Shown: positions 11,501-20,563, numbered from the stretch's first letter. The stretch is DNA of 64,000 nucleotides from Neochlamydia sp. S13 (GCF_000648235.2 NZ_AP017978.1:1-64000), one strand, 5' to 3'. A program made the numbers and translations. The notes: generated from the letters alone by a model not told the origin.

Positions 11501-13541
11501 TACGGTGGCAAGAGACTACAGCAACTTAGGATTAATATACAAAGCGCAAGGCAATTTAGATAAAGCAACAGTGTACAATATTAAAGCGCTTACAATTAAA
11601 CTTAAGGTTTTTGGTGAAAATCATCCTACCGTAGCAATTTGTTACAATAACCTAGGAACCCTCTATCGTGCCCAAGGCAATTTGGACAAAGCAGCGGAGC
11701 ATAGCAACAAAGCGCTTGCTGTTAACGTTAAAAATTACGGAGAAAATCATCCTGCCGTAGCAACAAATTATAACAATCTGGGACAAATTTATCAAGCCCA
11801 AGGCAATTTAGACAAGGCAACAGAATATTGCATTAAAGCGCTTAATGTTGACGTTAAACTTTACGGAGAAAGTCATCCTATCGTAGCAACAAATTATAAC
11901 AATCTGGGACAAATTTATCAAGCCCAAGGCAATTTAGACAAGGCAACAGAATATTGCATTAAAGCGCTTAATATTGATGCTAAACTTTATGGAGAAAGTC
12001 ATCCTACCGTAGCAGGAAATTATAACAATCTGGGACAAATCTGCAAAGAGCAGGGCAATTTAGACAAAGCTATAGAATACTGCAAGCAAGCGCTTTCTAT
12101 TAACCTTGATCTTTATCGAGAGATCCACCCTGCGATAGCTAATCTATATAACAATTTAGGACAAATTTACCTAGAACAAGGGAATTTAGACAAAGCGACA
12201 GAGTATAGCACCAAAGCGCTTAACATAGATCTTAAGGTTTATAGTGAAAATCATCCCACAGTGGCAAGAGATTACAATAATTTAGGAGAAATTTACCGAC
12301 ACCTGGGCAATTTAAATATGGCGGCAGAGTATAGCAACAAAGCGCTTGCCATTGATCTTAAGCTTTACGGCGAAAATCATCCCGAAGTGGCAATTAGTTA
12401 CCATAACCTAGGACAAATTTATAAAGCCCAAGGTAATTTAGACAAAGCAGCAGAGTATAGCACTAAAGCGCTTAAGATCAACCTTAAGCATTTTGGTAAA
12501 AACCATCCCCGGGTGGCAATTGATTACAGCAGTCTAGGGCAAATCTATCAAGACCAAGGCAGCTTAGATAAAGCCGTGGAGCATTACAACAAAGCGCTTG
12601 CCATTGATCTTAAGCTTTACGGCGAAAATCATCCCGAAATGGCAGATTGCTACAGCAACTTAGGAACAATTTACCAAAACCAAGGTAATTTAGACAAAGC
12701 GATAGATTACAGTACTAAAGCGCTTAGCATTAATTTTAAGTGTTTTGGTGAAAATCATCCCAAGGTGGCGAGAGATTACAGTAATTTAGGACAAATCTAT
12801 CAAGACCAAGGCAATACAGAGAAAGCAGCAGAGCATAGCACCAAAGCACTCACCATTTACCTTAAACTTTATGGTGAAAATCATCTTACACTAGCAATTT
12901 GCTATAACAACCTAGGATTAATCTTTAAAGCCCAGGGTAATTTAGAAAAAGCAGCTGAATTTAGTAGAAAAGCGCTTATTATCGACCTTGCGGTTTATGG
13001 TGAAAATCATCCCACCGTGGCAAGGGATTACAATAACCTAGGAACAATATACCTAGACCAAGGCAATTTAGATAAGGCAGTTGAGTATAGCATCACAGCG
13101 CTCACTATCGATCTTAAGGTTTATGGTGAAAATCATCCTGCAATAGCAAGAGACTATAACAACCTAGGAGCAATTTATCACAATAAAAGCAATTTAGAGA
13201 AAGCAGCGGTGTATAGCAATAAAGCGCTTGCAATTGATCTTAAACTTTATGGAGAAAATCATCCTGCGGTGGCAAGAGATTATAGTAACCTAGGAATGAT
13301 CTACAAAGGCCAAGGAAATTTAGAACTAGCGGCTGAGTATATCAGCAAATTTATCGATATCAATCTAAAGCTTTATGATAGAGACCATCCTGAGGTGATA
13401 AAGGGTTATAACAATCTGCAAGCGATTTACCAATCCCAAGAAAATTTAAGAGCAGCAACCCTAGAGATATTAAATGAACGTACTATGTTAACCTCATGCT
13501 TGAAAAAACAAATCAATCAAATGGGGCTTCACATGTTGTGA
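8538..13541 (+). CDS. Giant putative effector: F-box, OTU protease, second F-box, nucleotidyltransferase, 17 TPRs (paralog 2)
   Basis: The 1667-residue product has at least five modules. Residues 33-62 (EISLKIFKELGQQDLF, SKEWKQL) are an F-box. Residues 125-280 are an OTU-type cysteine protease: GVPSDGDCFF places Asp145 and Cys148, WGEGDLLATAL follows at 206-216, and GGHFIYA supplies His275. Residues 341-382 are a second F-box-like segment shared with the paralogs. Residues 580-700 hold a GlnD/DUF294-like nucleotidyltransferase core, GSLAREEMTPYSDLE with Gly589-Ser590, Asp601 and Glu603. About 17 TPRs of 42 residues run from about 940 to 1650. F-box proteins bind Skp1 in SCF ubiquitin ligases and OTU proteins remove ubiquitin; expanded families of both are known in amoeba-associated chlamydiae. 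A host-cell role is inferred. The last residues (QINQMGLHML) are encoded by an antisense fragment of the ftsW 3' end. Confidence 0.85.
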   Translation: MNVESSSITPFIFTGFRELVLAKPGLNLGPYTEISLKIFKELGQQDLFNARGVSKEWKQLIEQTEEWKKLYSKITEHKALEENQNTGDKSSLLSSFSNQWDNRQIARSLWYNPTAIIDDSIVAKVNAAADYLGKEDFKLKGVPSDGDCFFSAFLASYEQLSRKIPLLDESKDKVFYLRQVLSSIVKYTNNERAKKIKGKRTWISGWGEGDLLATALSIPIRLITVNEEQLACGIHDRLIFPKASLPMKDNSQEWKTIPEEEKLKEYVLIVDLGGHFIYAQKLLGQEKSFFLNQATSRITRPSKESFFYPLKEGNKPDIRKKRKRFLTTKYNLDKNDTFDPSNPLTTLPLEIFQQIFHSFSSLNKGELRNILDARRCARVFKQHMPNNVKFLQLYQPKRLQSYLDKLSNYLDKTLSSSGEHNTFLSADRLEEDYTHVLKLAIQKEDTIQIRLCIEKLGDIHLIKGTPQTLLQATGLYNYALHNASLDEQAIIKEKLSKVEILLSKACKGENVNVPKTKKQFENNRERLKKFRKEIEEKIQALGSDPSSEEVRELYGEIAQQIKFFFRRLAIQVFDILGPQPCEYAMIGFGSLAREEMTPYSDLEFGILMQEDTGKNREYFKYFTTLLHLKVINLGETILPALDIPCIRKANFFDSVTPRGFAFDGEGVQGKGCKTPFGNRQTFELIQPPNKMAEYIAQDEKGKWWHEKEPHLPMELLTFTHLLGNLVLTKEYSEVLKKKLDISYQEGFSLRQHLSKQHLVLDDMIAFNPGMADLQKEGMLFQVKNDFYRFPHLALDRLALLKNVEASDTFTRIDKLNMLGVVADSAADKLKDWMSIALFMRLKTYSHYQAQQHMMNPLIKPFGFDDPDLIKKQFALEQEALKKIKKIYCIFVPFHQAIQEFLAGHEDRLKSSNLEDNSPETQGNIARRLFQHKKAEEWYLLAENDNPNNAEVLNALGIIYLDQGNLDKAAEYSIKALAINLDLYGETYPTVARDYSNLGLIYKAQGNLDKATVYNIKALTIKLKVFGENHPTVAICYNNLGTLYRAQGNLDKAAEHSNKALAVNVKNYGENHPAVATNYNNLGQIYQAQGNLDKATEYCIKALNVDVKLYGESHPIVATNYNNLGQIYQAQGNLDKATEYCIKALNIDAKLYGESHPTVAGNYNNLGQICKEQGNLDKAIEYCKQALSINLDLYREIHPAIANLYNNLGQIYLEQGNLDKATEYSTKALNIDLKVYSENHPTVARDYNNLGEIYRHLGNLNMAAEYSNKALAIDLKLYGENHPEVAISYHNLGQIYKAQGNLDKAAEYSTKALKINLKHFGKNHPRVAIDYSSLGQIYQDQGSLDKAVEHYNKALAIDLKLYGENHPEMADCYSNLGTIYQNQGNLDKAIDYSTKALSINFKCFGENHPKVARDYSNLGQIYQDQGNTEKAAEHSTKALTIYLKLYGENHLTLAICYNNLGLIFKAQGNLEKAAEFSRKALIIDLAVYGENHPTVARDYNNLGTIYLDQGNLDKAVEYSITALTIDLKVYGENHPAIARDYNNLGAIYHNKSNLEKAAVYSNKALAIDLKLYGENHPAVARDYSNLGMIYKGQGNLELAAEYISKFIDINLKLYDRDHPEVIKGYNNLQAIYQSQENLRAATLEILNERTMLTSCLKKQINQMGLHML
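11367..13460 (+). repeat. In-frame tandem 126-bp DNA repeats encoding TPRs (OTU protein)
   Basis: About 17 tandem units of 126 bases each encode one 42-residue TPR. Most differ at many third positions, but units starting near 11763 and 11889 are identical over more than 80 consecutive bases, which indicates a recent unit duplication. All units keep frame. Similar arrays lie at about 6275-8140 and 16840-18590 in the neighbouring paralogs. Confidence 0.9.
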
Positions 13542-13545
13542 AATA
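13505..13545 (-). pseudogene. Short ftsW 3'-end fragment fused to the end of the OTU/TPR gene
   Basis: The last 12 or so codons of the OTU/TPR gene and its TGA lie on sequence that aligns with 18604-18642, the 3' end of ftsW in reverse. The two share CAAATGG, GCTTC and TGTGAAATA in register. The IS4-type element at 13546 cuts the homology off. Confidence 0.6.
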
Positions 13546-14739
13546 CTCTGTACAGGACAAAAATTGAAAAAGCCCGTCTAAAAATTTATACTGTTATCTT
13601 TTACGAGGAGAAAACAGATGAAAGAAATAGACGAGCTAAGAGAAGTTTTAAGTCAAACTTTAGATTGGAACCGAGCAAGACTTACATGTTTTTGTCAAAT
13701 TGTTCTAGCTCTTTTTAGGGTTAGAAGCGTTAACCTTACTCAACTAGCCACAGCTTTTCAAGGAAAAGCAAAACTAGACTCCCACTATAAAAGGCTACAG
13801 CGTTTTTTCCGAGAACTAAAATTTGATATGTTGGATGCTTTTAAGATTATTTTACAAATATTTCCTATTAAAAGGAAAGTATGACTGATTATAGATAGAA
13901 CAAATTGGCAGGTAGGCAGCAAAAACATTAATATTTTAACCTTAGCGATGGCCTATGAAGGAACAGCTATTCCGTTGGCCTGGTTTGTGATGAATAAAGC
14001 TGGTAATTCATGTACTGATGAACGCATTAAACTTTTAGAAAAAGTTATCAGGCAATTAGGCCCATCAAAGATTGCAGGTCTGATTGGCGATAGAGAATTT
14101 ATAGGGAGTCAATGGTTTGATTATCTGATAAAAAGTGAGATTCCTTTTTATATGCGTATTAGGGAAGACACTCTAGTGGAAGGAGCAAGAAATGGCTATG
14201 CAGTTTCTCTTAGAGACGTATTTCGTCATCTAAAAGAGGGTAAAAAAAAAGTGTTAGTTCAACCTTTACAAATGCTCAGCCATTCCTTTTATGTAGCTGC
14301 AAGCCGTCTAAAAGATGAGCTTTTACTCGTGGTCACTAATAAAAATCCAAAAAAAGCTATAAGCATCTACAAAGCTAGATGGGAAATAGAGACCTTATTT
14401 GCTTGTCTAAAAACACGAGGCTTTTGCTTGGAAGATACGCATTTAACATATCCTGACAGAATTGAGAAACTTATCTTTGCCTTAAGCATTGCCTTTTGTT
14501 GGGGGTATAAACTGGGTAATGTAGCTGCAAACGCAGTCCCTATTAGCATTAAGAAGCATGGCAGAAAAGCTAAAAGTTTGTTTCGCTATGGATTAGATAA
14601 AATAAGGGAAATCTTATTGGAAACACCTAGGTGTTTTAACCTTTTTCTTTGGTTGCTAAAGCTTTTTGACCCATTGTTATCCTCAAGTATACCTAAGAGG
14701 ATTTTTTTATGAAAAAATTATTTTTTGTCCTGTACAGAG
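13546..14739 (+). mobile_element. IS4-family element with clear inverted repeats
   Basis: The ends are matching inverted repeats: CTCTGTACAGGACAAAA from 13546, and its complement TTTTGTCCTGTACAGAG ending at 14739. The element is 1194 bases long and contains one transposase gene with an internal stop. A possible 3-base target duplication (ATA) flanks it, which is too short to be convincing. It inserted just behind the stop codon of the OTU/TPR gene. Confidence 0.85.
13618..14712 (+). pseudogene. IS4-family transposase with a single in-frame TGA
   Basis: The DDE transposase signature is intact: IIDRTNW, then GLIGDREFIG, then YKARWEIETLFACLKTRGF. The frame is continuous from 13618 to 14712 except for a TGA at 13882-13884, between KRKV and LIIDRTNW. 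A tryptophan (TGG) is the likely original residue, so one G-to-A change inactivated it. There is no frameshift. Confidence 0.85.
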
Positions 14740-14943
14740 ATAAAAATAAACAATCTGTTTTAAGCATCTCTTACTTAGCGATTTATATTTTAAAAATATA
14801 AAAATTGCCTTTTTAATTTTACTTTTATATAAAAAATGAAAAATAATTTTTTTCGCCCTTCTTAAAAATGTAAGGGTGTAATAGGATTATAAACAACTCT
14901 CTATCCCTTGAAATGTAAGCCAGCCTAAAAGAAGGACAAGCGA
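14740..14943 (+). promoter_or_regulatory. Duplicated upstream region of TPR gene 3
   Basis: It resembles the last 160 bases before TPR gene 1 (about 4215-4371), sharing T-rich blocks, CCCTTCTTAA and TTGAAAT. It ends with the AGAAGGA ribosome binding site just before the ATG at 14944. I cannot place a -10/-35 pair with confidence. Confidence 0.4.
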
Positions 14944-17900
14944 ATGAATTTAGAGAATACGCACAGCTCTACTATATTACCCACTAACAACAATTCGCTC
15001 CTTATAGCAAAAGATAACACTTTTGACCCTTCTAATCCTTTGGCAACTCTACCTTTAAAAATTTTCAAACAGATTTTTCATTCTTTTAGCAATTTAACTG
15101 AAGATGAATTAAGAAAAATCCTTGATGTGAGAAGTTGTGCTCGAGTGTTTAAACAACACACGCCTAATAACGTCAAATTTTTGCAGCTCTATCACCCTCA
15201 GAAACTGTACCCTTATCTTGGCAAGCTTTCAAGTCATTTAAAGAAAAATCCTTTTTCAATTGAAGAGAGCAATAATTTTTTATCCACAGATCGCCTAGAA
15301 GAGAATTACACTCACGCTTTAAAACTTGCTATCCAAAAAGAAGATCCTGTTCAGACAAGATTATGTATAGAAAAACTAGGCGATATCCATTTAATCAAAG
15401 GAACGATGCAAACCCTTCTTCAAGCTGCAGGACTTTACAATTATGCCTTGCATGATCCATCTTTAGACACGCAAGAAAGTATTAAAGAAAAGCTATCAAA
15501 AGTGGAATTTTTACTTAGCAAGGCTTGCAAAGGAAAACCTGTAGATATTTCTATAATCAAAAAGCAATTTGAGGACAATCGCAGGGAATTAAAAAAGTTT
15601 AGGCAGGAAATAGAAGAGAAAATCCAAGCTCTCGGCTTAGATCCTTCTCCTGAAAAAGTCCAAGAAATCTACCACGAGATTGCCTTGTGGATAAAAAATT
15701 TCTTTAAAAGTCTTGTAGATCAAGCTCAAGAGATTTTAGGACCTTCACCTTGTGAATATGCAATGATAGGCTTTGGTTCTTTGGCAAGGGAAGAGATGAC
15801 ACCTTACTCAGATTTAGAATTTGGCATTCTTATGCAAGAAGATACGTTTGGAAACAGAGATTATTTCAAGCGCCTAACAACTCTTCTTCACTTAAAAGTG
15901 ATTAACTTAGGCGAAACGATTCTACCTGCTTTAAATATTCCCTGCATAAAAGAGGTTGATTTTTTTGATAGCGTTACTCCTAGAGGCTTTGCCTTTGATG
16001 GTGAAGGAGCAGAAGGAAAAGGCTGTAAAACTCCTTTTGGCAATCGCCAAACATTTGAGCTTATTCAAACGCCTGAGAAAATGGCGCAATATATTGGCAA
16101 AGATGAAAAAGACCAGTGGTGGCATAAAAAAGAGCAGCATCTTCCTATGGAGCTTTTAAACTTTACTCATTTGGTAGGAAATCGCGAATTAACTAAAGCT
16201 TATGATGAAAAAATTCAAGAAGTGCTTAATATGCCTTATCAAGGAAGCTTTGAGCTGCGCCAGTATTTAGCCAGGCAACACCTTGTGCTAGCTGATATGA
16301 TAGCTTTTAATCCAGGAATGGGTGATTTAAGCAAGCGTGGTATGCTTTTTAAAGTAAAGAATGATCTTTATCGATTTCCTCATTTGGCTTTAGATCGCCT
16401 CGCTCTTCCTAAAAAAGTAGCGGTCTCCGATACGTTTTCTAGAATTGAGCAATTAAAAAAGAAAGGTGTTCTAACAAATAACGCAGCAAAGAAATTAAAC
16501 GAATGGATGAGCATAGCGTTATTTATGCGTCTTAAGACTTACTCTCATTATAAAGCCCAAAAGGAAATAATGAATCCTCTCATTAAGCCTTTTGGATTTG
16601 AAGAACCTATACTTATTCAAAGGCAGTTTGCTTTAGATTCTATAACACTAGAAAAGATAAAAAAAATTTATTGTACCTTTATTCCTTTCTATCAAGCTCT
16701 TCAAGATTTTTTAGCAGACAACGAAGAAACGCTTCAATCATCAGAATTAAATGATGACTCCTGTCAAACTCAAGGAGATATAGCTTTAAGAATTTGTCAA
16801 CTAGATGAGGCACAAAGGTGGTATTGCCAGGCAAAAAAAGATGATTTAAAAAACCCTAAAATATTTAATAATCTTGGGATCATTTATGCTAAAAAAGGAA
16901 ACTTAGATAAAGCAGCTAAACATGTCCAACAAGCGCTGGATATTGCTCAAAATTCAGTTGATAAAAGCAATCTTAATATAGCAAGCTATCATAGCAATTT
17001 AGGCTCCATTTACCAAGAGCAAGGCAATTTAGCAAAAGCAATTGAGCATTTACAGAAAGCGCTGGATATTAAAAGGGAGCTTTTGGGTGAAAATCATCAC
17101 AGCATAGCAAATAGCTACAGCAATTTGGGAACAAATTATTATGAACAAGGAAATTTGGCAAAAGCAATTGAGTATTCACAGAGAGCACTAGATATTACAA
17201 AAAAGCTTTTGGGTGAAAATCATCCTAATATGGCAACTATATACAATAACCTAGGAGAATTCTATGCGCACCAAGGAAATTTAGCAAAAGCAGCCGAATA
17301 TATAAAAAAAGCGGGGATCATTACTAGGGAATTATTTGGCGATAATCATCCTAATATAGCCCTACATCATAACAACTTGGGATCATTTTACCAAGAGCAA
17401 GGATATTTAATAAAAGCCGTTGAGCATGGCCAGAGAGCCCTTGCCATTCGCCTTAAGTTTTTTGGCGAAAACCATCCTGATGTGGCAGCCTCTTACAGTA
17501 ATTTAGGCCAAATTTACCAAGATCAAGGCAATTTAGAACAGGCGGTGGAATACACTAATAAAGCGCTTGCGATTAACCTTAAGCTTTTTGGTGAAAATCA
17601 TCCTGCTGGGGCAACCTTTTACAATAATTTAGGCTCCATTTACCAAGAACAAGGCAATTTAAAACAGGCAATTGAATATAGCAACAAATCGCTTGCGATT
17701 AACCTTAAGCTTTTCGGTGAAAACCATCCTAATGTGGCAAAGCTTTATAACAATCTAGGAACAAACTACCAAAAGCAAGGCGATTCAAAACAGGCAATCG
17801 AATATAGCAATAAAGCGCTTGCGATTAACTTTAAGCTTTTTGGTGAAAATCATTCTGCTGTGGCAGTTACTTATAATAATTTAGGTCAAATTTACCAAGA

Positions 17901-18597
17901 ACAAGGCAATTTAGAGCAGGCAACAGAGTATAGCAATAAAGCGCTCGCGATTAACCTTAAGCTTTTTGGGGAAAATCATCCTTATATAGGAATTTTTTAC
18001 AATAACCTGGGGGCAGGCTACCAAGAACAAGGAAATTTAGGACTAGCAATTGAGTATAGTAGCAAAGCTCTTGCCATTCGTCTTAAGCTTTTTGGTAAAA
18101 ATCATCCCTATGTAGCAACTTGTTACAATAATTTAGGCCAATTTTATAAAGAGCAGGGCAATTTAAAACAGGCGCTAGAATACACTAAGAAAGCCCTTGC
18201 CATTTTTCTTAAGCTTTTTGGTGAAAATCATCCTTCTGTCGCAACCTCTTCCAACAATTTAGGCCAAATTTACCAAGAACAAGGAGATTTAAGACTGGCG
18301 ACTGATCATATTAAGAAAGCACTAGAAATTAACATTAGACGGTACGGCATAAAACATTCTACCGTAGCATTAGGTTATGATGACGTAGGTTCAATTTACC
18401 AAAAACAAGGCAATTTAGAGGAAGCCGCTAAGTTCATCAATCAAGCTCTCAAAATCAATATTGAGCTATTAGATGAGAACCATCTCAATGTAGTGCTTCT
18501 TTACCGTAAGCTGGCACAAATCTACAAAGCACAAGGAAATTCCAAAAAGGCAGCTGAATATACAAAAAAAGCGCGGGGGATTAAGCTTAAGCTATAG
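14944..18597 (+). CDS. F-box / nucleotidyltransferase / TPR giant protein (paralog 3, intact)
   Basis: The 1217-residue product is the intact relative of the frameshifted gene at 4372. Residues 36-72 are F-box-like (LPLKIFKQIFHSF, RSCARVFKQ). Residues 269-400 are a GlnD/DUF294-like nucleotidyltransferase with GSLAREEMTPYSDLE (Asp290, Glu292) and the downstream TPRGFAFDGEG and KTPFGNRQTFELI. About 14 kinesin-light-chain-type TPRs with GENHPxVA linkers follow from about 640. No signal peptide or membrane segment is seen. F-box suggests recruitment to host SCF complexes and TPRs suggest protein binding. The nucleotidyltransferase could modify a target or a nucleotide, but substrate is unknown. 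The gene ends by overlapping the ftsW stop by 11 bases, tail to tail. Confidence 0.85.
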   Translation: MNLENTHSSTILPTNNNSLLIAKDNTFDPSNPLATLPLKIFKQIFHSFSNLTEDELRKILDVRSCARVFKQHTPNNVKFLQLYHPQKLYPYLGKLSSHLKKNPFSIEESNNFLSTDRLEENYTHALKLAIQKEDPVQTRLCIEKLGDIHLIKGTMQTLLQAAGLYNYALHDPSLDTQESIKEKLSKVEFLLSKACKGKPVDISIIKKQFEDNRRELKKFRQEIEEKIQALGLDPSPEKVQEIYHEIALWIKNFFKSLVDQAQEILGPSPCEYAMIGFGSLAREEMTPYSDLEFGILMQEDTFGNRDYFKRLTTLLHLKVINLGETILPALNIPCIKEVDFFDSVTPRGFAFDGEGAEGKGCKTPFGNRQTFELIQTPEKMAQYIGKDEKDQWWHKKEQHLPMELLNFTHLVGNRELTKAYDEKIQEVLNMPYQGSFELRQYLARQHLVLADMIAFNPGMGDLSKRGMLFKVKNDLYRFPHLALDRLALPKKVAVSDTFSRIEQLKKKGVLTNNAAKKLNEWMSIALFMRLKTYSHYKAQKEIMNPLIKPFGFEEPILIQRQFALDSITLEKIKKIYCTFIPFYQALQDFLADNEETLQSSELNDDSCQTQGDIALRICQLDEAQRWYCQAKKDDLKNPKIFNNLGIIYAKKGNLDKAAKHVQQALDIAQNSVDKSNLNIASYHSNLGSIYQEQGNLAKAIEHLQKALDIKRELLGENHHSIANSYSNLGTNYYEQGNLAKAIEYSQRALDITKKLLGENHPNMATIYNNLGEFYAHQGNLAKAAEYIKKAGIITRELFGDNHPNIALHHNNLGSFYQEQGYLIKAVEHGQRALAIRLKFFGENHPDVAASYSNLGQIYQDQGNLEQAVEYTNKALAINLKLFGENHPAGATFYNNLGSIYQEQGNLKQAIEYSNKSLAINLKLFGENHPNVAKLYNNLGTNYQKQGDSKQAIEYSNKALAINFKLFGENHSAVAVTYNNLGQIYQEQGNLEQATEYSNKALAINLKLFGENHPYIGIFYNNLGAGYQEQGNLGLAIEYSSKALAIRLKLFGKNHPYVATCYNNLGQFYKEQGNLKQALEYTKKALAIFLKLFGENHPSVATSSNNLGQIYQEQGDLRLATDHIKKALEINIRRYGIKHSTVALGYDDVGSIYQKQGNLEEAAKFINQALKINIELLDENHLNVVLLYRKLAQIYKAQGNSKKAAEYTKKARGIKLKL

Positions 18598-19768
18598 TGG
18601 AAAAATCACTCAAATGGCGCTTCCCATCCTGTGAAATATTTAAGATAATCCCTAAGCCCAAAATATTAGCCACCAAAGAGCTACCCCCTTGGCTAAACCA
18701 AGGCAGATTTAAGCCTGTGCTTGGCAATAAACCAGATACCACGCCTAGATTTAAAAAAGCTTGGAAGGTAATTAAAAAAGTGATGACAGCACAAAAATAG
18801 AACCCTTCTAGGCTGGAGGAGGCATTAGCTATATAAAAGCCCAGGCAAGCAATAGATAGATAAAGAGTAATTAATATACACACTCCTATAAAACCAAATT
18901 CCTCGGCATAGATAGCGGCAATGTAATCATTCTGAGCTTCCGGTAAATAGCTTAGCTTTTGCATGCTGTTGCCGGGTCCCCTACCTAATAATCTTCCTGA
19001 CCCAGCGGCAATCTTGGCTTGATAAGGTTGGTGTCCTTTACCTTTAAGATCTAGCTCGGGATTTAAATAAACCTTCAGACGTGCTGAGACATAAGAAAGA
19101 TGATAGGCAAAGGCTCCTCCTACACATAGGCAGGCTAGCAAAGGGAGGGCCCAGTATCTCCAGCTGATTTTCATCAAAATGCAAAGCACTAGAACAGACA
19201 TAGCTATTACTGCGGTGGTACCATTGTTAGGTTCTACTAATATTAAAAGCATAGGAATAGCTATCGTGCCTACCAGCTTAAGGAAGGCGTAAAAAGTAAA
19301 GACTTTTCCAGAAAACTTTAGATAATGATGAATAAAGTAGGCAGGAATGATATACTTGACAAACTCTGAAGGCTGTAAAGATAAGCCTAAAATAGCTAGC
19401 CAGCGTCTAGAACCATTCACTTCACGTCCAATGCCTGGAATTAAAGTTATAAATAATAGAAAGCTAAAAATGCCTAAAAGCCAGGGGCTCAAGGTTATTA
19501 AGGTACGATAGCCTATTTTTGCTATTCCTACTGCTAAACTAAGGCCTATACCTGCATACATGAGCTGCTTAATTAAGGCTTGATGAGTGCTTTTGTTTAA
19601 TTCCATGTCCATCACTTCGGCTGAAGTCGTGCTATAGACCATGATGAGGCCTAGCACATAAATGATAGAGACACATAAAAAAAGCAGGCAAAAGATAGGG
19701 GGAAAGGAAAGAGTAGACTTTTTTCCTATCACTTTTTTGTGCGCATTCATCAAAGGTAGAATCCTCAT
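18587..19768 (-). CDS. ftsW: SEDS-family peptidoglycan polymerase / division protein FtsW
   Basis: FtsW polymerises lipid II into glycan strands at the division site together with a class B penicillin-binding protein. The 393-residue product is a polytopic membrane protein of normal length with the family signatures NGSRRWL, LQPSEFVKY, EPNNGTTAV and LPSTGLNLPWFSQGGSS near the C-terminus. Start could be the ATG at 19768 or the one six codons later. It lies 19 bases behind the nlpD-like gene in the murF-to-ftsW operon. In other chlamydiae murG follows directly; here the 14.7-kb TPR island intervenes and a TPR gene ends inside the last four codons of ftsW. Confidence 0.95.
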   Translation of the reverse strand: MRILPLMNAHKKVIGKKSTLSFPPIFCLLFLCVSIIYVLGLIMVYSTTSAEVMDMELNKSTHQALIKQLMYAGIGLSLAVGIAKIGYRTLITLSPWLLGIFSFLLFITLIPGIGREVNGSRRWLAILGLSLQPSEFVKYIIPAYFIHHYLKFSGKVFTFYAFLKLVGTIAIPMLLILVEPNNGTTAVIAMSVLVLCILMKISWRYWALPLLACLCVGGAFAYHLSYVSARLKVYLNPELDLKGKGHQPYQAKIAAGSGRLLGRGPGNSMQKLSYLPEAQNDYIAAIYAEEFGFIGVCILITLYLSIACLGFYIANASSSLEGFYFCAVITFLITFQAFLNLGVVSGLLPSTGLNLPWFSQGGSSLVANILGLGIILNISQDGKRHLSDFSTIA

Positions 19769-19787
19769 CCATTTAACCCTATATCTT

Positions 19788-20537
19788 TTATCTTACACGA
19801 ATTCTATCGCCGACTTGGAGATTACGGGCTTTTTCTTCATCCAAATTATTCATCTTCAATAAATCATCAAACTTAACATTAAATTGTTTAGCAATTTTCC
19901 AAGGATTATCCCCACTTTTGATGGTGTAAAGCTCTGGCCCTGGTGAAGAAATAGGAGTAGGCTCTTTGACGGCTAAAGATTTTTGTTGTGCATGATCTAA
20001 ATGGTTTTTTTTGGTGCCTACAGGAACTTTTAATAGCTGGCCAATATTTAAGCGGTTGCTGGTTAAATGATTAGCTTTTTTGATAGCTTCCACGCTCGTA
20101 TTGTTGGCTCGAGCGATTTTTTCTAAGGCATCTCCCTTTTTAACCGTAATAGTCACCAGTTGAGAAGGTTGGTTAGATGTCTCTAAAGTAGAAATTTGCT
20201 GAGACTCTGGCCTATCGGTAGAAAGAGAGGCGGCTGGTTCTTTATCTCCCAATTCTCCTTCCTCTTCCACGAGGATAAGATGAGGACTATCGGCATAGTG
20301 TTTCAGCACATTGTCAATTTCATCGCCTGTCGGGGTAGAGCTTATAGAAGCATCAGAGGGTGAGTTAGTTAATTCTTGAGAGGAAGGGATTGATTGTTTA
20401 TTAGCATCCACGATAATCTGAGGAGGGTTATGAAATTCATCGGTTGGGTCCTCATGACGGACGGCCATCATAAATAATATAGCTAGCAACGCTGCATTTA
20501 ATAGGACAGCGATAATTATTGTATCTCTACGATTCAT
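19788..20537 (-). CDS. nlpD: LysM-domain envelope protein (chlamydial NlpD-like)
   Basis: The 249-residue protein begins with a basic tip and one hydrophobic anchor (about residues 7-26), then a low-complexity Ser/Thr/Pro linker. Two LysM domains follow: ITVKKGDALEKIARANN (about 130-176) and YTIKSGDNPWKIAKQFN (about 200-249). LysM binds glycan strands of peptidoglycan. The C-terminal M23 peptidase domain found in gammaproteobacterial NlpD is absent, so the protein is likely a structural or activator factor rather than a hydrolase. It sits between murD and ftsW as in other chlamydiae, with 26- and 19-base gaps, so it is probably co-transcribed with them. Confidence 0.8.
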   Translation of the reverse strand: MNRRDTIIIAVLLNAALLAILFMMAVRHEDPTDEFHNPPQIIVDANKQSIPSSQELTNSPSDASISSTPTGDEIDNVLKHYADSPHLILVEEEGELGDKEPAASLSTDRPESQQISTLETSNQPSQLVTITVKKGDALEKIARANNTSVEAIKKANHLTSNRLNIGQLLKVPVGTKKNHLDHAQQKSLAVKEPTPISSPGPELYTIKSGDNPWKIAKQFNVKFDDLLKMNNLDEEKARNLQVGDRIRVR

Positions 20538-20563
20538 TGGTGAACCTCATCAAGGGTAATCTT

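Noticed and set aside
13882-13884. TGA read as tryptophan (genetic code change)
   Set aside because: Several intact genes here end in TGA, and other dead transposases carry TAG or TAA, so ordinary nonsense mutation explains the cases better.
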